In this document: one piece after another, positions 29,108-37,371 of the stretch
Numbering within the stretch: the first letter of the stretch is position 1
Layout of the letters: every line of letters starts with the position of its first letter
Assembly (NCBI RefSeq): GCF_014201655.1
Contig: NZ_JACHEX010000003.1
Span: 124,001-188,000 of the forward strand
DNA from: Thermosipho japonicus
Lineage (GTDB): Bacteria; Thermotogota; Thermotogae; Thermotogales; Fervidobacteriaceae
Direction: 5' to 3'
DNA: 64,000 nucleotides
Notes under the pieces: model-generated
The model's database searches: none
The model's input: the letters and a program-made list of their open reading frames with translations, nothing else
What the model was told of the DNA's origin: nothing
Program-made: the position numbers and the translations under genes

Positions 29108-31855
29108 TTAATTTCCCGAATACTCAATATCAGTTGAAGGTGGTGTATAACCAAACATGACTAGGAAAACGTTTAAATCCATTTCATCTATTTTTCCATC
29201 CCTCTCTGAAAAACCAGGTATAAAACCTCTATTTGGTGGTGAAAAATCTTTACGTGGCCCTATATCATACTTTGGATCATACACTCCATTTTCTACATAA
29301 TTTATCAATGCTGTCCTAAACATTACATAATCATCGTCGTCAACTACACCATCTAAATTGAAATCACCAGGTAAAGTCAAATATTTGTTAGCTATAAACT
29401 TATTCTTCGAATACAACTCTTTCTCAACAGGGTTATTTTTCAATTGTGTATACAATTCTATATTGAAAAGATCAAAGAATTTTGCTTCATTTTGGAAATA
29501 AAGCAGTGCTGGTTCATCAAATTTAAGCCAAAGAGATATCGTAGCAACTCTTGTATCTGTCGATATTCCTGTATGAGAGTTTTCAACAAAAACCATTTTT
29601 ATATAATTTTCATCTAGTTTAGTTAATAGTTCTTCTTCACTAAAGTTTGGATCAACTTCAACTGATGTAACTGTAGAAAGTGTCATTGAAAGTTCAGGGC
29701 TTGTAAGTGTTGCATATAATGTGCTTGAAAGTGCTCCCTTTGCTGCATCTATTAAAATAAACGCTCTTGTCTCACTTTCTGCATACATAGGTACTACAAA
29801 AGTTACAGTCCCTGGAAGATCGGTATAGTAAATTTCAACGTATGTAGGAGCTCTCTTAGTATCATCCACACCTAAAGTTAACTTATCAATCGATTTATAA
29901 TCATAAACACTATATCCTTGCAAATTATCATCCCATTGGTAAACTTTCCATTTATATGCAAAAGTTCCAGAAGGTATTGAAACTTTAGATGAATTATATG
30001 CATCAATCGTTTTAGATGTTTCATCCTTTCCAAATTCTAAAAGTTCTGTTGCATCACTACTTGGAAAATTATATTTAACAAGTATCGCAAATGTAGAATC
30101 AGCAAGAACCTCTGCTATTTTATCATCGTAACCAAAAATGATTGTAGCTTCCTTACTCTCAAGGTATGGTGCTTCATACCCTGGTATTCCTGAAGAAAAT
30201 TGCCTAAAAGAATATGTAGCATCAACAATAGGTGCTGGAATTACATCATTTGTAATATTTTTAATAAAGCTATCGTTAAATAAAAGAGTTAAAGTTGTAT
30301 CCGTAGAAAACTTTACAAGGAGTTTGTCAAGTCCTGCTCTACCACTTGGAATTTTATCATTAGCTTGTTGATCACTGTTATTTGTATTAGGATTGGTCAC
30401 ATATTCTTCGGTGGTATATGTTGATATATCTCCACTATCTGCTATGGAAACAACTGTTGCATCATAAACAAGACCATATTTTCCATTAGCATCGTTTAAA
30501 TTTTCTTTTGAAAGCTCAAGTCCTGAAAATCTATCTTTTGTAACAAGAGTTATACTAGTCCTAAATGTAGGAGCATTAGAATCTACAAACCCTGTTCTAT
30601 ATGAGTTTTGACCCTCCATTGCCCAGAAACCATAAGGACCTTTTGCATCAACAAGATAGGCATAAATTCTATCATGTGTTGTAGAAAAAGCAATAATATA
30701 GTTTTCCTCATTTATAGAGGAAAGGGGCACCATTGCAGGCGAACCAATTAAAGGAAAAGTATCATCTATATCTTTTTCCCATTCTTTAGAAATCTCGTAT
30801 GTATCATAATCCATGGAATATATAACAACTTTTCCTTTCTTTTCTGGATCATTGTTTAAAAGCACAAACATATAAATTTTATTTTCATCACTTTTTTTGA
30901 AAAGAAGCGGAGTAGTTGCAAATCTATATCCTTCAAAATCTGAAACAACTGAATAACTAGTTTGCTTCAACAAATCATCAGCAGCTTGTACAATATGAAT
31001 TGTTCCTAGATCATCAAACACATAAATATAATTTTTGGAATCAACTAATACTCCCGCAGCCATACTTGAGCTTCCAAGTTTTATAAAATCAACATCAGAG
31101 TTTGTTCCCTCGGGAGGTATTCTATATAGTATACCTTCTCTACTAATGGCATATATAAAGCCTTCACTGTATGCCATCGGAGTTTCAAAAGTACCACCCA
31201 ACTTTATAGCATTAACAGTTGTTGTATCAAAATCATATGAAGCGTCCAAAGCAATATTATAAAAATTCCCTTTTGAATCTAAAACGAAAAGTGAATCCTT
31301 TTTTGGTGATAAAATAGGTGCAATCTCTACAGGGCCTTCAGTTTGATAATTGTCATTGGTAGTAGTTACGGTACCAGCGGCAGTATCATAAACTATATGA
31401 TAAACACCATTAAAAGTGCTGCTGCCAAGTCCCACATAAACATGGATGTTATTTCCATCTAAAAACGCTGTCAAAGAGCGCGAAATATTCCCGGATAATT
31501 CGTAATAATTTGAAGTTGTATTACTCCTAAAATAAATTCTACTTTTTCCATCATAGTCGGATGTAACATAAACTATATAGTTACTGCTTACAATAACAGG
31601 ATAGCTAATGTGTTTCCATCCTCTTTCTTCAGGAGTTCCATATTTTCCTGTAATATTCCCCAATCTATTTATGACATAATAATATCCATCTTTTGTAATT
31701 ATGTGAATATCTCCGGTTTGTTTTACAGCAATACCAGATCCTTGAACATAACCAGTCATGGGAAGCTCAATATAATCACTATCCCATAGAGTACTTATAT
31801 TCAGTGAAAAAGCAAATATAGAAACCAAAAACAAAAGTAAAGTCAATTTTTTCAT
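29108..31855 (-). CDS. Secreted beta-propeller-like protein with dockerin-like C-terminus
   Basis: The 915-residue protein has a signal peptide ('TLLLFLVSIFAFS'). Its first ~400 residues contain repeated short strands such as 'YVINRLGNITG', 'YAISREGILYRI' and 'YVFDDLGTIHIV', suggestive of a PQQ/WD-like propeller. A beta-sandwich region follows. The last ~90 residues hold two EF-hand-like calcium loops, 'GDFNLDGVVDDDDYVMF' and 'ERDGKIDEMDLNVFLVMFG', arranged as in type I dockerin repeats. The segment before them ('TRVATISLWLKF') may be cohesin-like, but this is weak. ATG at 31855 follows GGAGGTG; the in-frame GTG at 31864 lies inside that site. Confidence 0.78.
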   Translation of the reverse strand: MKKLTLLLFLVSIFAFSLNISTLWDSDYIELPMTGYVQGSGIAVKQTGDIHIITKDGYYYVINRLGNITGKYGTPEERGWKHISYPVIVSSNYIVYVTSDYDGKSRIYFRSNTTSNYYELSGNISRSLTAFLDGNNIHVYVGLGSSTFNGVYHIVYDTAAGTVTTTNDNYQTEGPVEIAPILSPKKDSLFVLDSKGNFYNIALDASYDFDTTTVNAIKLGGTFETPMAYSEGFIYAISREGILYRIPPEGTNSDVDFIKLGSSSMAAGVLVDSKNYIYVFDDLGTIHIVQAADDLLKQTSYSVVSDFEGYRFATTPLLFKKSDENKIYMFVLLNNDPEKKGKVVIYSMDYDTYEISKEWEKDIDDTFPLIGSPAMVPLSSINEENYIIAFSTTHDRIYAYLVDAKGPYGFWAMEGQNSYRTGFVDSNAPTFRTSITLVTKDRFSGLELSKENLNDANGKYGLVYDATVVSIADSGDISTYTTEEYVTNPNTNNSDQQANDKIPSGRAGLDKLLVKFSTDTTLTLLFNDSFIKNITNDVIPAPIVDATYSFRQFSSGIPGYEAPYLESKEATIIFGYDDKIAEVLADSTFAILVKYNFPSSDATELLEFGKDETSKTIDAYNSSKVSIPSGTFAYKWKVYQWDDNLQGYSVYDYKSIDKLTLGVDDTKRAPTYVEIYYTDLPGTVTFVVPMYAESETRAFILIDAAKGALSSTLYATLTSPELSMTLSTVTSVEVDPNFSEEELLTKLDENYIKMVFVENSHTGISTDTRVATISLWLKFDEPALLYFQNEAKFFDLFNIELYTQLKNNPVEKELYSKNKFIANKYLTLPGDFNLDGVVDDDDYVMFRTALINYVENGVYDPKYDIGPRKDFSPPNRGFIPGFSERDGKIDEMDLNVFLVMFGYTPPSTDIEYSGN

Positions 31856-31875
31856 ATAAAACACCTCCGCAAAAA

Positions 31876-33429
31876 TTAATATCCTGTTATAACTGTAAAT
31901 ACATCCTCACCTTGGTATTCATTTCCTTCTTTATCTGAGACACCTTTGACAAAGAAATAAAAATAACCATATCCAATCGAAGTATTTATAGTAAATGTTG
32001 CTTCCTTTTCATCTGGAGAAATTTCTGAAAGCTTCATCTCCAAAATATCATAATAATCCGAGTAATGATCTTCTCTTATATAAAGAATAGGGGTAGCGTA
32101 TTTTGAAATACCACCAGGATCCATAAAACAAGCACTTATAGAATTCATTCCCAATGGGATATTATTTGTCTTAGATATGTCAAGCTTTTCACCATTAACG
32201 CTCATTGATATCAATCTTGGTGCACTATTATCATTTACACTTATAAATCTTTCGTTAATACCTGCTCTTCCATTTTCGTCTTCCGCATAAACAGTGATAT
32301 AATGCTCTCCTTCTTCAACAGTCCACTCAACAAATGTCTGAACATCCCCATCAAATCTCTTATATTCTTTTCCATCAATAAAATAAACTATCTTTTTGAA
32401 ATTTATACCTTCTTCTGTCGGAACAACAGAAATGATAGTTGAATGACCGGGTATTAGGTTTGTTTCATTTGATATTGCTATTTCAAAATTAAGGTAAGTA
32501 TCTCCTACAAGAATTCTCTTACCTGTCATCGTCTTTTTACCCAACCAATCTGTTGCCTTAACTATTAATGAGTGATCACCTGGACTTAATTTTCCAATTT
32601 GAACTGGTATATTTTTCATCTCTTCTTGATCAACCGTATCTTCTAACTTTAATTCACCATCTAAGTATATTTCATAACTAGATAACTTTACATCATCTGA
32701 GATGTCTACATATACCTGAATATTTGAATTTGTTGGATATGAAAATTTTGAATTAATAATAATCGTTGGGGGCTCCTTATCAATAGGATAAACTTTCAAA
32801 TTAACTTTTGTGGCATACTCCATGCCAACAAGATTATCGACTTTTACAAAAAACTCTTTATCTCCGTCATCAGAAAAACTCCCCACATTCAAAAATATAT
32901 CCCCTGGCTTTGTAGTCATTGAAATTTCTTCCTTTCCATATCTTGAAAGGCCAACTGTTTCAACCTTAACTTCCGGATTAGATGTATTTGCATATAAATG
33001 TAATATAACATCATCATCGGTGAAAATAGTACCCGGAACTATGGTTATCCCATCAACAAGAGGCTTTTCAGGATCATACACAAATATTTTCGGTTTGTAA
33101 TCTACATACTCTTTTCCATCAATCAACGACAATGCTTTTGCCATAACGGAATATTTACCAGGTTTTTCAAAAATAACTTTCGTACTATCTGGAATCTTTT
33201 TCAATTGCAAAATGTTTTTTTCATTATATTCATTTGAAATTTCAACCACAACATTTTTGGCACCTATTATATCTCCATCAACGATTAAATCAACTTCTTT
33301 AGAAGCTTCCGCAACATCAGGTGCTTTTATATTAATATTAAATTTATCATTAGAATTACTTATTGCACAAGACATTAGCAAAAAAAACACGGAAATTATC
33401 CAAAAAATCTTTAGAGTTATTCGCTTCAA
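31876..33429 (-). CDS. Lipoprotein with Ig-like repeats
   Basis: The 517-residue protein starts with a lipoprotein signal ('FFLLMSCAIS', lipobox LMSC). The mature chain looks like several Ig-like or fibronectin-like beta-sandwich repeats: 'EVDLIVDGDIIGAKNVVVEI', 'IQVYVDISDDVKLSSYEIYL', 'PGDHSLIVKATDWLGKKT' and 'GEHYITVYAEDENGRAGIN', the last two being the closing strands of such domains. No catalytic motif is seen. It is the first gene of the secreted-protein unit, 20 bases before the propeller-dockerin gene. A structural or adhesive role outside the cell is likely. Confidence 0.78.
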   Translation of the reverse strand: MKRITLKIFWIISVFFLLMSCAISNSNDKFNINIKAPDVAEASKEVDLIVDGDIIGAKNVVVEISNEYNEKNILQLKKIPDSTKVIFEKPGKYSVMAKALSLIDGKEYVDYKPKIFVYDPEKPLVDGITIVPGTIFTDDDVILHLYANTSNPEVKVETVGLSRYGKEEISMTTKPGDIFLNVGSFSDDGDKEFFVKVDNLVGMEYATKVNLKVYPIDKEPPTIIINSKFSYPTNSNIQVYVDISDDVKLSSYEIYLDGELKLEDTVDQEEMKNIPVQIGKLSPGDHSLIVKATDWLGKKTMTGKRILVGDTYLNFEIAISNETNLIPGHSTIISVVPTEEGINFKKIVYFIDGKEYKRFDGDVQTFVEWTVEEGEHYITVYAEDENGRAGINERFISVNDNSAPRLISMSVNGEKLDISKTNNIPLGMNSISACFMDPGGISKYATPILYIREDHYSDYYDILEMKLSEISPDEKEATFTINTSIGYGYFYFFVKGVSDKEGNEYQGEDVFTVITGY

Positions 33430-33674
33430 GGTACCACCTCCAAAAGCTTTTAGACTTCTTTTCTTATATATTTTTCTATACCCAATTTATTATCTCCTAT
33501 ACTGTCTAATAAAAAAGCTCCAAATCCCTTCTTTTAGGATTTGGAGCTTTACAAGATTTATAAATTATAATGCAAAACTTTTTGTTTCAAACCATTGTGT
33601 TTTTTAGTTTTAATTACACATTCAAGTAGTTCGTGCCATACTCTTATTTACATTTCACTGTAAAAAATCAATAA
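33430..33674. other. Intergenic region with one terminator
   Basis: This 245-base gap holds the terminator at 33510-33550. The remainder is AT-rich and presumably contains the promoter of the leftward Ig-like lipoprotein unit, which I could not pinpoint. No gene is seen. Confidence 0.5.
33510..33550 (-). terminator. Terminator downstream of the CBM48-like gene
   Basis: AAAGCTCCAAATCC (33514-33527) and GGATTTGGAGCTTT (33537-33550) form a perfect 14-base-pair stem; on the minus strand the stem runs into TTTTTT. It lies about 125 bases past the stop codon. Confidence 0.88.
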
Positions 33675-34403
33675 TTATTTATCCTTTAACCCAACCATTA
33701 ATTTTCCATCTTTTTTGAAAACTTCAAAATATCCATTTTCTCCACCAAATCCATCATCTACAAATGCAGGTGCGTTTTTATCAACAACCCATTCACTGCC
33801 ATTTACAACAAATTTGTATTGGTATTGTCCCTCGTCAAGTTCAAGTACAGCTTCCCATAATCCATCATCGACTTCGTAGCATTCAATATCTTGTGCATCC
33901 CAGTTGTTAAAATTCCCCGCAATTGTTACATAATCTGCCTGTCCATCATATTTAAATCTAATTACAACATATCCTTCTTCATCAACAAACATCAATTCAG
34001 GATCAAAGTCTTCATTGATTCTAAGTTTTGGTTTTTCAACTTTTTCTTCTAAAACAACAAGTGTTCCATCTTTGTCAACCAAAGTAAATATACCATTTTT
34101 TCCTCCAAAACCATCATCTACATATCCTGGAGCTTCACTATCTTCTTTCCAATTTTTTCCTTCAATAACGTACTTGTATTGGTAAGTACCTGGTTCAAGT
34201 TCAAGAGAAACTTTCCAAACACCATCCACTTTTTCCATAGCAAGTGTATTAGGAGACCAATTGTTAAAAGTCCCAGCTAGATACACTACTTTTGCATCTA
34301 ACGCTTCGTTAAATGTAAATACAACTTTTCCGTCTTCAACAAAAACTTTAGAAAACGAAATAAGAGAAAGTGCAAGAATTAAAATAATTAAAAATTTCTT
34401 CAT
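33675..34403 (-). CDS. Secreted tandem CBM48/AMPK-type glycogen-binding protein
   Basis: The 242-residue protein has a signal peptide followed by two copies of an E-set carbohydrate-binding domain. Copy one has 'VYLAGTFNNWSPNTLAMEKV', 'GTYQYKYVIEGKNW' and 'YVDDGFGGKNGIF'; copy two has 'VTIAGNFNNWDAQDI', 'GQYQYKFVVNGSEW' and 'FVDDGFGGENGYF'. This is the CBM48/AMPK-beta pattern that binds alpha-glucans. No catalytic domain is present. It probably binds maltodextrins or glycogen-like glucans outside the cytoplasm. ATG at 34403 follows AAGGAGG by six bases. It appears monocistronic. Confidence 0.85.
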   Translation of the reverse strand: MKKFLIILILALSLISFSKVFVEDGKVVFTFNEALDAKVVYLAGTFNNWSPNTLAMEKVDGVWKVSLELEPGTYQYKYVIEGKNWKEDSEAPGYVDDGFGGKNGIFTLVDKDGTLVVLEEKVEKPKLRINEDFDPELMFVDEEGYVVIRFKYDGQADYVTIAGNFNNWDAQDIECYEVDDGLWEAVLELDEGQYQYKFVVNGSEWVVDKNAPAFVDDGFGGENGYFEVFKKDGKLMVGLKDK

Positions 34404-34495
34404 AAGCATCCTCCTTCCATTTTGGAAATATTTCCAAAGAAAATTATACAAAATTTATCAAAAATAAAAAAGAAAAGATTGTGAAAAGTTCCAAA

Positions 34496-34822
34496 TTAAT
34501 CTTTTTCGATTTTCACAATGTCTGTTTTTCTCTTTTTCTCAACAACAAGCATGCTAATCATTAAAAGAAGTGAAAGAGTGGCAAAACCAATAACAATGGA
34601 TGTAATAATAACTGCTTGTGGGAATGGATCGGCATAACTTTTAACGCCTTCGGTCTTTATAGGATAATATTCACCAGCTTTTGAAGCTATGATAACAAAT
34701 AAATACACAACCCCAGTATTTAAAACATCCAACGCTATAATTTTGGAAATTATATGTCTTTTAAACAAAAGCCCGTATATAGAAAGTAAGATAATAACAA
34801 ACGGTGGAATAAAATCTACCAT
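34496..34822 (-). CDS. mrpC: MrpC-like antiporter subunit (NuoK family)
   Basis: The 108-residue membrane protein has three hydrophobic segments and resembles MrpC/NuoK: 'FVIILLSIYGLLFKRHIISK', 'ALDVLNTGVVYLFVI' and 'DPFPQAVIITSIVIGFATLS'. The last block (D-P-x-P-Q-A-(L/V)-(V/I)-(L/I)-T-x-I-V-I) is strongly conserved in MrpC. In Mrp complexes this subunit packs beside MrpD in the membrane arm that exchanges Na+ for H+. It overlaps the mrpD-like gene by seven bases. Other Mrp subunits (A, B, E, F, G) are absent from the neighbourhood. Confidence 0.88.
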   Translation of the reverse strand: MVDFIPPFVIILLSIYGLLFKRHIISKIIALDVLNTGVVYLFVIIASKAGEYYPIKTEGVKSYADPFPQAVIITSIVIGFATLSLLLMISMLVVEKKRKTDIVKIEKD

Positions 34823-36078
34823 ATAACCCCTCCAAAGAGTGAAAAGATAGAAACAGAAAATGTCATCAAAGTTAATATAGTTTCAGTAGTAAATGATAAA
34901 TCTAAATTTATATTTAACAAAACCCCAATCAACATTCCCAAAATTACAACAAACGACTTTAAGTTAAAATATGGGAAAATTAAAATAAGTGATGCTAAAA
35001 ACAAATAAATAAATTTTTTTTCAAATCTAAAATCAATTTTTACTTTTAACATCTTGCCTGCATAAATGGAAGATAAAAACGAAATTAAATATGAAAACAA
35101 TCCATGAATCATCTTACTTTTTACATAACCACCCAATGTTAGGGAAAAACCTGAAAGAGATAGCAAACAAATAAACATAGTTAAAAATAAAAGAATATTA
35201 ACTTCTCTTTTTATTCTCAAATCCCTCTTTTGATATCTTGTTGTTAAAAACAGTATTGCTTTAGAAATCCCATGAGAAAGGGCATAAAGAGGTGCAAAAA
35301 ATGGGTTTAAAAGCATCAATCCAATTTGAGACATTGAACTATAGGCAAGAACCTTCTTTAAATCTGAAGATATAATTGAAAAAAACACTCCAAAAAGAAA
35401 TGTTATTATTCCAACAATAAAAAACTCATTTTCACTGGATATTCTAAGTAGTGGAAAAAGCGCGGATTGAGTATATATACTTGAAAGCATGGCAGAAACC
35501 TCAGGCTCAACATTGGAATGAACTTCAGGAAGCCACATTCCAAACAAAAAAATACCCGATTTTGAAAATAGAGCCGCCTTTATTAAAAAACCTGGAAAAC
35601 CATTAACATCTAGTATATCAAAAGTACCATTGACATAATAATACATACCAACTCCAATAAGATAAAAACTCATTGCAAGAGAGCTTGCAAATATGTATTT
35701 TAATGCAGTAAGTTTATGCTCAAACTTTTCAGATGACAGTATTAAAAGGGTTATTAGCAAAGTTATTGTTTCAAGCAAAACGTAAATATTAAATAAATCG
35801 TGAGAAATAAAAAGTAGATTCAAAATAGGATGCAAAAGAGAAAAGAAAAAATATGTATTTTCATTTGCATATTTAAATATTTGAAAAGAAACCAAAATAG
35901 TAACCACAATATTGGTTAGAATAAAATAAAAAGAGGAAGAATCCATAACAAGATGGACTCCTCCATATCCATTTAAAACAATATCAAACCTTTGAAATAA
36001 AAGATATATAGAAGACAGCGGAATTATAAATAACGTATATCTTGTTTTTTTAATAAGGTAAAGTGTAAATACAAACAA
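34816..36078 (-). CDS. mrpD: MrpD-like proton-conducting membrane subunit
   Basis: The protein (420 residues from TTG at 36078) has about twelve or more hydrophobic helices and belongs to the MrpD/NuoL/M/N family. 'IYVLLETITLLI' holds the conserved TM5 glutamate and 'GFLIKAALFSKSGIFLFGMW' the TM7 lysine; 'SSDLKKVLAYSSMSQIGLML' and 'ALSHGISKAILFL' carry further channel residues. It is shorter than typical MrpD (about 490). The frame stays open, and hydrophobic, for 11 codons before the TTG back to an ATA that lies ten bases after a GAGGAGG site at the end of pfp; no ATG, GTG or TTG exists there. The true start may be non-canonical. Confidence 0.85.
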   Translation of the reverse strand: MFVFTLYLIKKTRYTLFIIPLSSIYLLFQRFDIVLNGYGGVHLVMDSSSFYFILTNIVVTILVSFQIFKYANENTYFFFSLLHPILNLLFISHDLFNIYVLLETITLLITLLILSSEKFEHKLTALKYIFASSLAMSFYLIGVGMYYYVNGTFDILDVNGFPGFLIKAALFSKSGIFLFGMWLPEVHSNVEPEVSAMLSSIYTQSALFPLLRISSENEFFIVGIITFLFGVFFSIISSDLKKVLAYSSMSQIGLMLLNPFFAPLYALSHGISKAILFLTTRYQKRDLRIKREVNILLFLTMFICLLSLSGFSLTLGGYVKSKMIHGLFSYLISFLSSIYAGKMLKVKIDFRFEKKFIYLFLASLILIFPYFNLKSFVVILGMLIGVLLNINLDLSFTTETILTLMTFSVSIFSLFGGVIW

Positions 36079-36107
36079 TATCTGAAAAATTGAAAATACA
36101 ACAAAGG

Positions 36108-37295
36108 CTATTGTTGCTCTACCTCCTCAATTACCAAATAATCAGGAAGACCATTTTTAAATGGTGGGAAAAATTCTCCTTCAATTAACGGTTTTGCATA
36201 CTCTATAAATTTATCAGTCACTTCAAATTCGTTATGAAAATCTTCTGGGAGATACTTTGTCTGTTCTGCAACCTTATTCAATTCTACAGTTTTAAATTCA
36301 ACCTTGTATGGATCATTACTTATTCTTTCAATAGTTACCATTACTCCTGAGACACCAGAAAGTGCTAACCTTACTGCTTCTCTTCCAACACCTTCTGCTT
36401 CTTCAACATCCGTTTTACTTGCTATATGCCTTCCACTTCTTTGAAGATAATCAGGTATTGCAACGTGAGTCTTCAAAGAAAGCTCTGATCTTACCATACC
36501 TGCGATTGTAAATCCTACACCACCAAGTTGTCTATTTCCAAAACTATCCGTATATCCCATATCAGCAACAAAAAATCCATCTTCGTACTTTATACCCTCA
36601 GAAACCGCTACTGAACAATAGCCTTTTCTTCTAATTGTTTCATCTACCTTATCAAGAAATCTCTCTTTATTAAAAACAACTTCCGGGAAAAGAATAATAT
36701 CTGGTCCTATACCGTTTAACCAGCCAAGTCCAGCAGCAGCCGCAAGCCAACCAGCATGCCTTCCCATTATTTCCATTACAAAAACACGTGTGGAATCAGC
36801 ATACATGCTTTTCAAGTCAAGAGTAGCCTCCATCATTGCAGTTGCTATATACTTTGCAGCTGAACCATATCCTGGACAATGGTCAGTATAAGGCAAATCA
36901 TTGTCAATAGTTTTTGGAACACCTATAACCTTGAGTGGAAAGTTTCTTTTTTGAGCTTCGCTATGCAACCTCCATGCTGTATCCATAGAATCATTTCCAC
37001 CGTTATAAAAGAAATACTCTATTTCATGCTTTTCAAAAATTTCAAATAATTTATTGATATCCTCCTGATTTTTGAGTTTCCTCCTACAAGAACCAAAAGC
37101 TGCTGAAGGCGTATATTTAAGACCTTCTATATCAATGTCATTTATCCTTAAAAGATTTTCTCTTAAAACTCCAGAAATTCCATGAATACCAACATATACC
37201 TCAAGTCCAGCTTTTTTAGCTTCATCCAAAACTCCATATGCCGATGCATTGATAACACTGGTTACTCCACCTGATTGTGCGTATAAAACCTTCAT
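36108..37295 (-). CDS. pfp: Pyrophosphate-dependent phosphofructokinase
   Basis: The 395-residue enzyme phosphorylates fructose-6-phosphate using pyrophosphate. 'YAQSGGVTSVINASAYG' starts the fold. 'GGNDSMDT' near residue 100 replaces the ATP-enzyme GGDGS, and 'GVPKTIDNDL' near 126 has the lysine diagnostic of the PPi type. 'MEIMGRHAGWLAAAAGL' and 'YLQRSGRHIASKTDVEEA' follow. The length and motifs match the PPi enzyme known from Thermotoga maritima. An extended -10 promoter at 37321 precedes it, and mrp-like genes follow directly. In fermenters this enzyme saves ATP by using PPi, which may explain the linkage with ion transport. Confidence 0.92.
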   Translation of the reverse strand: MKVLYAQSGGVTSVINASAYGVLDEAKKAGLEVYVGIHGISGVLRENLLRINDIDIEGLKYTPSAAFGSCRRKLKNQEDINKLFEIFEKHEIEYFFYNGGNDSMDTAWRLHSEAQKRNFPLKVIGVPKTIDNDLPYTDHCPGYGSAAKYIATAMMEATLDLKSMYADSTRVFVMEIMGRHAGWLAAAAGLGWLNGIGPDIILFPEVVFNKERFLDKVDETIRRKGYCSVAVSEGIKYEDGFFVADMGYTDSFGNRQLGGVGFTIAGMVRSELSLKTHVAIPDYLQRSGRHIASKTDVEEAEGVGREAVRLALSGVSGVMVTIERISNDPYKVEFKTVELNKVAEQTKYLPEDFHNEFEVTDKFIEYAKPLIEGEFFPPFKNGLPDYLVIEEVEQQ

Positions 37296-37320
37296 TTAAT
37301 AAATACCCCCTTTTAGAGTT

Positions 37321-37329
37321 ATTATACCA
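37321..37329 (-). promoter_or_regulatory. Extended -10 promoter of pfp
   Basis: Read on the minus strand the sequence is TGGTATAAT (TG-n-TATAAT), 26 bases before the pfp ATG at 37295. It is the same class as at 7951, 9091, 14456 and 52785. Confidence 0.62.
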
Positions 37330-37340
37330 CACAATAGATT

Positions 37341-37371
37341 AAATAAAGGTTCCAGCGCTTGCTGGAACCTT
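37341..37371 (-). terminator. Terminator of the pheT-era-bdh operon
   Basis: AAGGTTCCAGC (37346-37356) and GCTGGAACCTT (37361-37371) form a perfect 11-base-pair stem around GCTT, followed on the minus strand by TATTTAATC. The stem overlaps the alcohol dehydrogenase stop codon. Confidence 0.85.
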
